A stretch of DNA of 28,687 nucleotides from NCBI GenBank assembly GCA_036271315.1, contig DATBAV010000041.1:1-28687 (forward strand). The letters are read 5' to 3'. The DNA comes from VRUE01 sp036271315. GTDB taxonomy: Bacteria; Actinomycetota; Thermoleophilia; Solirubrobacterales; 70-9. The notes beneath the pieces are model-generated. The model was not told the origin of the DNA, made no database searches, and saw nothing but the letters and a program-made list of their open reading frames with translations. Shown here in pieces: positions 15,827 through 22,015 of the stretch. Position numbers and translations under genes: made by a program. How positions within the stretch are numbered: the stretch's first letter is position 1; each line of letters begins with the position of its first letter.

Positions 15827-15830
15827 CGCC

Positions 15831-16292
15831 TCAGTCGTAGGTGACGAGCGAGAGGCGTTCGAAGTGGAGGATGTCGCCGACCTCCTCGTCGCGCACGTTG
15901 GTCGGCACCACGGTGACACCGAACTCGGACTTGCCAGCGGCGATTGCGCGTTTGACCGCCTCGGTTACGGTCACGGCCATCGATTGCGGCGCGAGGTGGT
16001 GGACGCTGCGGTAATCGAAGGGATGGATCGGGCCCGGCGGCACCTCGCAGTGGCCCTCATCGCCCAAGCAGGGGCCGTGTCCGAAGACGTAGAAGGAGCC
16101 GGCGTAGCCGGAGTCGAGCTCCAGCGGCGTGGCCGGGGTCGCATCGGGTGCGTCGAAGAAGATCCGGCCCTCGTAGGAATCGCCGCGATGACCGACGCCG
16201 TGAAGCTGCAGGTCAGCGCGCTGAAACTCAGGCTGCCCCTCCCAGACCGGCACGGCAAACGGTTTGTCGGGCGGAGTCGAGTAACGCTCCAT
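15831..16292 (-). CDS. Tyrosinase/hemocyanin C-terminal-like domain as a separate protein
   Basis: A 153-residue protein that resembles the beta-sandwich domain following the catalytic domain in some tyrosinases and hemocyanin-like oxidases. The relevant blocks are LQLHGVGHRGDSYEGRIFFDAPDA and YAGSFYVFGHGPCLGDEGHCEVPPG. In that family the domain often shields the copper site or aids copper loading; that is family knowledge and the role here is inferred. Its start shares one base with the tyrosinase stop (TGATG), so the two are almost certainly co-translated and probably interact. The pair C-L-G-D-E-G-H-C with nearby histidines could bind copper. There is no signal peptide. An in-frame upstream ATG lies inside the tyrosinase gene and was not used. 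Confidence 0.8.
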   Translation of the reverse strand: MERYSTPPDKPFAVPVWEGQPEFQRADLQLHGVGHRGDSYEGRIFFDAPDATPATPLELDSGYAGSFYVFGHGPCLGDEGHCEVPPGPIHPFDYRSVHHLAPQSMAVTVTEAVKRAIAAGKSEFGVTVVPTNVRDEEVGDILHFERLSLVTYD

Positions 16293-17110
16293 CAGGATTC
16301 GACCTCCCGGTTTGCGGTGCTCGCCGCGTAGTCGTAGCCGAGCGCGTGGGTATCGAGCACGTCGCCGACGGTGAGGTCGAGGCCCCCGCGCAGGATCTTG
16401 CTCCAAATCCCCGGGCGCGGCCCCCGGCTTGAGTGTAAGACTTGCCAGAGGTACCAGAGCCGATCAACCATGGTGTGGTGTGCCCAGAAAAGCGGGTCAT
16501 AGGCGGCAATCGCGACGATGCCCATCGAGCCCCTCACCCAGCCGTGCACCTTATTGTGAAGTTGAACCTCCAGTGTTTTCGAGAAGTAGTCGAAGTCCTC
16601 GATTTCGAGAATCGCGTCGACTTCCGCCTTGGTCGGCAGCAGGCTGGGCTCCCCGGGCTGGCGCCAGGTGCTCGCGGGCATGCCCGCGGCTTCGACCTGG
16701 GAGACGATCGACGGCGGGAAGTCGGCGCCGGCTAGTGGGTTCAGTTCGCCGCTGATGTCCTCGTAGATCGCGGGCACACCGCCGCTTGCACGAGTCGCGG
16801 TCCAGTCCCACCAAGGCAGAGTCGCAGCCGGGACTTTGGTCTGCAGGGCGAGCTCGAGTCGGTAGAGGTAGGCCCGGTGCCAGGGCAAGAAGAGGTTGTC
16901 GTATCCGCTTTCGGGCGAGTGCTCGCATTTGTTCTTCGGTGCGCCGTGCAGTTCGGCCCAGAACCAGAAGCCGTTGGTGTCATGCAGCTTCTTGATCGCG
17001 GCGAACCCTTCGCGCAGGGCCTTGAGCTGATCCGGCCGCAGCTTCTCGGTGCTCTTGCGGTGACGAACGCGGGGCGTCGTCAGGATCGGGGATCGGAGCG
17101 GGGTCGCCAA
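16292..17110 (-). CDS. Tyrosinase / polyphenol oxidase (type-3 copper protein)
   Basis: A 272-residue type-3 dicopper oxidase that hydroxylates monophenols or oxidises catechols to quinones with O2. CuA ligands are H55 (AELHGAP), H64 and H78 (LPWHRAYLYRLE); CuB ligands are H185 and H189 (LHNKVHG) and one of the HH pair at 211-212 (FWAHHTMVDRLW). C62 in KNKCEHS is two residues before H64, as in the Cys-His thioether bridge of fungal tyrosinases and plant catechol oxidases. The start is TTG at 17110, only a few bases after the predicted transcription start. There is no signal peptide and no MelC1-type copper chaperone next to it. It is the first gene of a four-gene operon. Monooxygenase and catechol-oxidase activity cannot be told apart. 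Confidence 0.93.
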   Translation of the reverse strand: MATPLRSPILTTPRVRHRKSTEKLRPDQLKALREGFAAIKKLHDTNGFWFWAELHGAPKNKCEHSPESGYDNLFLPWHRAYLYRLELALQTKVPAATLPWWDWTATRASGGVPAIYEDISGELNPLAGADFPPSIVSQVEAAGMPASTWRQPGEPSLLPTKAEVDAILEIEDFDYFSKTLEVQLHNKVHGWVRGSMGIVAIAAYDPLFWAHHTMVDRLWYLWQVLHSSRGPRPGIWSKILRGGLDLTVGDVLDTHALGYDYAASTANREVES

Positions 17111-17119
17111 AGCGCCACG

Positions 17120-17163
17120 AACCTACTCCACAAAATTTCAATTTGTCAAGTATTACTTAGTAA
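17120..17163 (-). promoter_or_regulatory. Promoter and possible operator of the tyrosinase operon
   Basis: On the minus strand a perfect -35 TTGACA (17149-17144) is followed after 18 bp by TAGGTT (17125-17120). The predicted start of transcription is about 3 bp before the TTG start codon, so the mRNA may be nearly leaderless. Just upstream of the -35 is an 11-bp perfect palindrome, TTACTTAGTAA (17153-17163), a plausible regulator site. The AT-rich spacer contrasts with the flanking DNA. Confidence 0.6.
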
Positions 17164-17185
17164 ACACACCGTTATGCGTATAAAG

Positions 17186-17764
17186 TCAAGAGAGATTCAC
17201 CTCTCCGATCGGCTTTGCCGGAGCGCCGGCAGCGATCGTTCCCGGCGGAAGGTCACGTGTTACAACCGAGTTCGCGCCGATCACGCAGCGGTCACCGATG
17301 TTCACTCCACTGGTCACCACACAGTTGACGCCGAACCAGCAGTTGGAGCCGATTCTGACCGGGCCCCTACTGGTGAAGCCTTGCTGGGTGACCGGCGCAT
17401 CAGGGTCATCGAAACGGTGTGAGGAATCGCCGATGAAGCATCCGTTGGCGAACATCGTGTGATCGCCGATCTCGATCGACTCCAGCGCCGCGAGCATCGT
17501 GTTCCGATTGAGAAAGCAGTCCTCGCCGATCTCGATCCGGGCCGCAGGCGCCAGCGTCAGCCAGCAGCCGGGCTCCAGCAGCGTGCCTTCGCCGATGCGA
17601 AGGCGCCCCTCATCTAGTGCCTCGAGTGCCTCCCCCTCCAGCGGCTGGCGGATGAAGAAGCCGCCGCGAGCAGCGTGTCGCGCCAGGCGCCAGCGCCGGC
17701 CAAGCCGGCGGTTGCGCTCATACCAGCGCCGCTTCGCCCACCAGATCCGCCATCCCCTCTGCAC
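17186..17764 (-). CDS. Hexapeptide-repeat (left-handed beta-helix) acetyltransferase
   Basis: An acyltransferase of the LacA/NodL/WbbJ type. With the GTG at 17764 it has 192 residues. About 50 basic, tryptophan-rich residues (GWRIWWAKRRWYERNRRLGRRW) come first, followed by repeated hexapeptide turns: IEIGEDCFLN, IEIGDHTMFANGC, VRIGSNCWFG and VNIGDRCVIGANSVV. The ending RDLPPGTIAAGAPAKPIGEV is typical for the family. The catalytic histidine is probably the one in IGDSSHRFDD. It likely O-acetylates a sugar or glycan. Longer frames would run into the divergent ROK gene; even so only 20 bp separate the two starts. The substrate is unknown. Confidence 0.85.
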   Translation of the reverse strand: MQRGWRIWWAKRRWYERNRRLGRRWRLARHAARGGFFIRQPLEGEALEALDEGRLRIGEGTLLEPGCWLTLAPAARIEIGEDCFLNRNTMLAALESIEIGDHTMFANGCFIGDSSHRFDDPDAPVTQQGFTSRGPVRIGSNCWFGVNCVVTSGVNIGDRCVIGANSVVTRDLPPGTIAAGAPAKPIGEVNLS

Positions 17765-17771
17765 CGGGCCA

Positions 17772-17777
17772 TAGACT
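17772..17777 (+). promoter_or_regulatory. -10 box for a leaderless ROK kinase mRNA
   Basis: TAGACT fits the TANNNT -10 pattern and ends 7 nt before the GTG start at 17785. This is the spacing expected when transcription starts at the first base of the start codon. There is no Shine-Dalgarno site, which agrees with a leaderless mRNA. Confidence 0.5.
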
Positions 17778-17784
17778 GACGCAC

Positions 17785-18744
17785 GTGGCTGATCTGCGCG
17801 GCGGCATCGACCTCGGCGGGACAAAGATCCAGACGGCGATCGTCTCCGCTGGCGGCGAGGTGCTGGGCGAAGCGCGCCACCCCACCCCCACCTCGGGTGG
17901 CCCGGAGGACGTCGCCAAGGCGATGGCGGCCGCCCTGCGCGAGGCGGCCACGGGCGCGGGCGCTGAGCCAAGCGAGCTGCAAGGAATCGGCGTCGGCTCG
18001 CCGGGCGACGCCGACGGCAAGACCGGCGTCGTCAGCGGCGCCCGCAACCTGCCCGGCTGGGAGGGCAGCTTCCCGCTCGGCGAGACCCTCTCGAAAGCGC
18101 TCGGCGCACCGGTGCGAATCGGAAACGACGTTCAGGTCGCGACCGAAGCCGAGTTCCACCTTGGCGCCGGTCGCCAGTTCCAGAGCCTGATCGGAGTTTT
18201 CTGGGGAACCGGCGTCGGCGGCGGCATCGTCCTCGACGGCAAGCCCTGGCTCGGCCGCGGCGCGGCCGGGGAGATCGGCCACATGGTCGTCAAGCGCGGC
18301 GGCGCCAAGTGCCCCTGCGGGCGCAAGGGCTGCATGGAGGCCTACGCCGGTCGCTCGGCGATGGAAGCCGAGGCGCGCCGCCAGCACGAAGAGGGAACGA
18401 AGACCGACCTCTTCAAGCTGATGCGCAAACACGAGAAACCACGATTGACCAGCGGCATCTGGGAGCGAGCCCTGGACCACGGCGACGAGCTCGCCGAAAA
18501 GCTGATCGACCGGGCGATCGAGGCGCTCGGCACCGGGGTCGCTTCGGCGATCAACCTGCTTGACCCCGAAGCGGTAATCATCGGCGGTGGCCTGGGCGTG
18601 CGCTTCGGCGAGCGCTACATGGACCCGCTTACCGCGGAGATGGACAAGCACCTCTTCGTCAACGAACGGCCGCCGGCGATCCGCGTTGCCTCCCTCGGCG
18701 ATCTCGGCGGCGCGATCGGCGCCTCGCTTCTGTTCGCCGAGTAA
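17785..18744 (+). CDS. ROK-family sugar kinase (glucokinase-like)
   Basis: A 319-residue ROK kinase that phosphorylates glucose or a related sugar with ATP. The phosphate-binding loop is GGIDLGGTKI (residues 6-15). The catalytic-Asp motif is RIGNDVQVATEAE. The ROK zinc-binding signature is complete: EIGHMVVKRGGAKCPCGRKGCMEAYAG, with one His and three Cys. There is no N-terminal helix-turn-helix, so it is an enzyme and not a XylR/NagC-type repressor. The GTG start fits the family start, with a leaderless-type promoter just upstream. It converges on the sugar ABC importer genes, so it may phosphorylate the imported sugar. Confidence 0.93.
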   Translation: MADLRGGIDLGGTKIQTAIVSAGGEVLGEARHPTPTSGGPEDVAKAMAAALREAATGAGAEPSELQGIGVGSPGDADGKTGVVSGARNLPGWEGSFPLGETLSKALGAPVRIGNDVQVATEAEFHLGAGRQFQSLIGVFWGTGVGGGIVLDGKPWLGRGAAGEIGHMVVKRGGAKCPCGRKGCMEAYAGRSAMEAEARRQHEEGTKTDLFKLMRKHEKPRLTSGIWERALDHGDELAEKLIDRAIEALGTGVASAINLLDPEAVIIGGGLGVRFGERYMDPLTAEMDKHLFVNERPPAIRVASLGDLGGAIGASLLFAE

Positions 18745-18775
18745 CGGCGCGCACGCGCACTCCCAGAACTTCTAG

Positions 18776-19993
18776 CTAGACGCGCCCGGAGCCTTGCCGC
18801 TGCTGGCGGGCGATGGCGTCGACGATCACGGCCAGCAGTAGGACACCGCCGGTGACCATGAACTTGACCGCCGAGGAGAGCGCAAGCAGGTCCATCCCGT
18901 TGGAGATCGAGCCGATCACCAGGGCGCCCAGGAGTGCCGTCCAGACCGAGCCGCGACCGCCGAAGAGGCTGGTCCCCGCGATCACCGGCCCGGCGATCGC
19001 CAGCAGCAGCAGTTCGTTCCCGCCCGAGTTCTGGTTGACGGCGAGCAGGCGCGAGGCAGCGAGGATGCCGCCGATCGCCGCCATCGTGCCGGAGATCCCG
19101 AAGACCGCGACGCGGATGCCATTGACGCGGATGCCGGCGCGGCGCGCGGCCTCGGCATTGCCCCCGACGGCGAAGACGTGGCGGCCGAACCCGGTCCGCT
19201 TGACGACGTACTCCATCCCGACCACGAAGGCGAGCAGGATCATCACCGCCAGCGGCACGCCGCGATCGGAGTTGAGCACCGCGGTGGCGACGATCGTGAT
19301 CACCGCGACCAGGCCGAACCTGAGGCCGAGCGCGGCGAGGTTCTCGCTGTCGAGCCCAGCCGCGACTCGCCGTCGGTGCCCGAGCAGGAGGACGGCGCCG
19401 TAGAGCCCGATCACGACCGCGGCAAAGATCCAGCCCACCGTCTCGGAGTAGAAGGTGTTGGCGAGGCCGGTGATCACCGGATCGGTGAGGTTGATCGATC
19501 CGGTCGAGCCGAGCACCTGCAGGAGCGCTCCCTGCCAGGCCAGCAGGCCGGCGAGGGTGACGACGAAGGACGGCACCACGAAGCGACTGAAGAGAGAGCC
19601 CTGGAGCACGCCGATCGCCATCCCGACCGCGACTGCAGCGGCGATCGCCAGATAGGGGCTCCAGCCATGCTTGACGTTGAGCACGGCCATCACCGCTGCG
19701 GCGAGGCCGCTGACGGCGCCGACCGAGAGGTCGATCTCTCCCAGCAGCAGCACGTAGACGACGCCGATCGAGATCAGCCCCGTGGCGGTGATCTGCAGCA
19801 TCAGGTTGGTCAGGTTCTGGGCCGAGAGGAAGCGGTCGTTCTCGAACTGGAAGATCGCCCAGATCAGCGCCAGGCCGATCACCACGCGCAGCGAGCCGAG
19901 GTCGCCCTGGATCAGCCGGCGAATCGTCTCCTTCGGCCGTGGAGTGGCCTCGCCCTCGGGGCTCCCGGCGGTCGCGGTGGCTGCGTCACTCAT
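18776..19993 (-). CDS. Sugar ABC transporter permease (XylH/RbsC family)
   Basis: A 405-residue inner-membrane permease of the CUT2 sugar-importer class, closest in build to XylH. About ten hydrophobic segments are visible, along with the family blocks GEIDLSVGAVSGLAAAVMAV, VPSFVVTLAGLLAWQG, GGNAEAARRAGIRVN (the coupling-helix EAA-like loop) and AGTSLFGGRGSVWTALLGALVIG. The insertion between membrane segments and the length above 370 residues are typical of XylH rather than RbsC (about 320). The start overlaps the ATPase gene by 8 bp. It is the last gene of the importer operon and converges on the ROK kinase, 31 bp apart, where only a weak GC hairpin is seen. The sugar is not certain. Confidence 0.93.
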   Translation of the reverse strand: MSDAATATAGSPEGEATPRPKETIRRLIQGDLGSLRVVIGLALIWAIFQFENDRFLSAQNLTNLMLQITATGLISIGVVYVLLLGEIDLSVGAVSGLAAAVMAVLNVKHGWSPYLAIAAAVAVGMAIGVLQGSLFSRFVVPSFVVTLAGLLAWQGALLQVLGSTGSINLTDPVITGLANTFYSETVGWIFAAVVIGLYGAVLLLGHRRRVAAGLDSENLAALGLRFGLVAVITIVATAVLNSDRGVPLAVMILLAFVVGMEYVVKRTGFGRHVFAVGGNAEAARRAGIRVNGIRVAVFGISGTMAAIGGILAASRLLAVNQNSGGNELLLLAIAGPVIAGTSLFGGRGSVWTALLGALVIGSISNGMDLLALSSAVKFMVTGGVLLLAVIVDAIARQQRQGSGRV

Positions 19994-20780
19994 ACTTGGC
20001 CCCCTCGTCTTTCTCCTTGGCGCCGTCGGAGCCGACGCCGGTTATCGCCGAGACGACGTGCTCCTCCGTCGTTGCGTCTGCCGCAAACTCCCCGGCGGCC
20101 CGACCGAGCCTGAGGACGACGATCCGGTCGGCGACCTCAAAGACGTCGACCAGGTTGTGGCTGATCACGACGACGCCGAGCTCGCGCTCGCGCAGCCGCC
20201 TGATCAGGTTGAGGACCTGCGCCGTCTGGGCGACCCCGAGTGCCGCTGTTGGCTCGTCCAGCAACACCACCTTGGGCTCCCCCAGCAGCGAGCGGGCGAC
20301 CGCGACCTGCTGTCGCTGCCCACCGGAGAGGGTCCCGACCTCACTGCGCAGGCTGGGGATAGTCACCGCGAGGTTGGAGAGCAGCTCGCCGGTCTGGTGC
20401 TCCATGCGCGACTCGTCGAGCTGCCGTGAGATCGTGCCCGGGCCAGGAGATACCTCCTCGCGGCCGAGGAAGAGGTTGGCAACCACATCGAGGTTGTCGC
20501 AGAGGGCGAGATCCTGGTAGACGGTCGCGATTCCCAGTTCGGTCGCGTCCTGGGGCTTGGCAATCGAAACCTCCTCACCGGCAAAGCGGATCTTGCCGGT
20601 GTCGGCGCTGTGGATACCGGCGATCGTCTTGACCAGCGTCGACTTGCCGGCACCGTTGTCGCCGACCAGGCCGATCACCTCGCCGGCGTTGACTGCGAAA
20701 TCGACCCGGTCCAGGGCTTGGACCGGGCCGAATCGCTTGCTTACCCCCTCCAGCTCGAGGAGGGGAGCGTCGTTGCTCAT
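19986..20780 (-). CDS. Sugar ABC transporter ATP-binding protein, single ABC domain
   Basis: The 264-residue ATPase subunit of the importer. It has Walker A GDNGAGKST (40-48), a Q-loop YQDLALCDN, the signature LSGGQRQQVAVARSLL, Walker B VVLLDEPTAALG and the H-loop VVISHNL. CUT2 ATPases such as XylG and RbsA usually have two fused ABC domains (about 500 residues). This one has a single domain, like FrcA-type subunits, and must act as a homodimer. It starts 1 bp after the binding-protein stop and overlaps the permease by 8 bp. The acidic, charged C-terminal tail is short and of unclear role. Confidence 0.94.
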   Translation of the reverse strand: MSNDAPLLELEGVSKRFGPVQALDRVDFAVNAGEVIGLVGDNGAGKSTLVKTIAGIHSADTGKIRFAGEEVSIAKPQDATELGIATVYQDLALCDNLDVVANLFLGREEVSPGPGTISRQLDESRMEHQTGELLSNLAVTIPSLRSEVGTLSGGQRQQVAVARSLLGEPKVVLLDEPTAALGVAQTAQVLNLIRRLRERELGVVVISHNLVDVFEVADRIVVLRLGRAAGEFAADATTEEHVVSAITGVGSDGAKEKDEGAKYE

Positions 20781-20781
20781 C

Positions 20782-21879
20782 TCAGCCCGAGATTCCAGCT
20801 TCTTTGCATGCCGTCTTGAAAGCGCTCGTGCAGAGTTCCTGGGCGCTGACGAAACCGTCGGCCACCACTGTGGACTTGACGTTGTCTTTGGTCACGGCGA
20901 CCGGTTCGAGGATCGCTGAGGGAACCTTGGCCTTGCCGTTGTTGATTTCTTCCGTGACTTTGCTCTGCGGCAGTTCTTCGCCTTCGGCGAGAGCGATGGC
21001 GAATTCGGCGGCGATCGTGGCCTCTGGTTCGATTTCCTTGTAAACCGTCATGAACTGTTCGCCGGTGAGGATGCGCTGCAGTCCAGCCACCGTCGCGTCC
21101 TGTCCGGTGACGGGCTTTTCTTCCGGCTTGATCCCGGCACCCTTCATCGCTGCGATCGCGCCGCCGCCGGTTTCGTCGTTAGCGGCGTAGATGGCGGCGA
21201 ACCCGTTGTTGCCAAGCGCGGTGATTGCCTGCTGGGCCTCGCGCTGGGCGTTTTCCGCACTCCAGCCGGGCGTGTCGTACTCCTTCGCGATCTTCACCCC
21301 GGCGGCATCGAAGCCCTTGTGAGCGCCGGCCTTGAACCCGGCGGCGTTGGGGTCGGCCGGGTCGCCGTTGATCATGATGATCGGGCCGCTGGCGCTGCCG
21401 TTTTCTTTCAGCTTTTTCGCCAGCGTTTCAGCCTGAAGTTCGCCGACTCTTTCATTGTCGAAGGAGACGTAGGCGTCGACTTCGCCGTTTTCGATCAAGC
21501 GGTCGTAGCTGACCACCGGCACGCCCTGGGCCTTTGCCTTTTCGGCGATCGCCGCCGCCGACTTGGAGTCCATCGGATCGACGACGAGAACTTCGGCTCC
21601 CTGGGTCAGGGCCGCTTCCGCCTGGCTCTGTTGCTTTTCGGCATCGCCGCCGGCGTTGCTGTAGAGGACTTCGCAGTCTTCACACTGTTCTTCGACCGCT
21701 TTTTCGAAGTCGGGCCGATCGTTGGTTTCGTAGCGAGGGGTCTCGTTTTCCGGCAGCAGCAAGGCGATCTTGGTGCCACCGCCCCCACTGCTCCCACCGC
21801 AACCCGCGACAACCAGGACCAACGCGATCAGCACACCCATGGGGATCGCGATTCGCTTCACCGCAGATGAACCGGACAT
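20782..21879 (-). CDS. Sugar ABC transporter substrate-binding lipoprotein (XylF-like)
   Basis: A 365-residue periplasmic-binding-protein-fold lipoprotein that captures the sugar for the importer. The signal peptide ends in a lipobox, VVAGC, with Cys27 as the lipid anchor, followed by a Gly/Ser linker. The body matches the XylF/RbsB type: IALLLPENETPRYE, QGAEVLVVDPMDSKSAAAIAEKA, VPVVSYDRLIENG, INGDPADPNAAGFKAGAHKGF, AIYAANDETGGGAIAAMKGAG and PVTGQDATVAGLQRILTG. The ATG at 21879 has the strong ribosome-binding site GGAGGA; the frame runs 29 codons upstream without support. The xylose-like block DRLIENG suggests a pentose, but this is not proven. Only 1 bp separates it from the ATPase gene. Confidence 0.93.
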   Translation of the reverse strand: MSGSSAVKRIAIPMGVLIALVLVVAGCGGSSGGGGTKIALLLPENETPRYETNDRPDFEKAVEEQCEDCEVLYSNAGGDAEKQQSQAEAALTQGAEVLVVDPMDSKSAAAIAEKAKAQGVPVVSYDRLIENGEVDAYVSFDNERVGELQAETLAKKLKENGSASGPIIMINGDPADPNAAGFKAGAHKGFDAAGVKIAKEYDTPGWSAENAQREAQQAITALGNNGFAAIYAANDETGGGAIAAMKGAGIKPEEKPVTGQDATVAGLQRILTGEQFMTVYKEIEPEATIAAEFAIALAEGEELPQSKVTEEINNGKAKVPSAILEPVAVTKDNVKSTVVADGFVSAQELCTSAFKTACKEAGISG

Positions 21880-21981
21880 CAATTCCTCCTTTTGTTGGCC
21901 CTGCGCCCAGTTCGACCATACCCCCAGTCCTGTGTTTTTATGCAGGGGTTTCCGCACTACGGCCAACGGCCCGCCGCCGCG

Positions 21982-21998
21982 CTGGCCATCGTGGCCAG
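21982..21998 (-). terminator. Hairpin after uvrA, possible weak terminator
   Basis: CTGGCCA and TGGCCAG form a perfect 7-bp stem with a 3-nt loop, located 18 bp past the uvrA stop and before the importer operon. There is no T-tract, so it could be a weak intrinsic terminator, an mRNA end stabiliser or an operator for the importer operon. Confidence 0.3.
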
Positions 21999-22015
21999 GA
22001 CAGCAGCGCTAACTA

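Noticed and set aside
18747..18758. GC hairpin between the convergent ROK kinase and permease genes
   Set aside because: The stem is 5 bp with a 2-nt loop, which is too tight to fold well, and has no T-tract.
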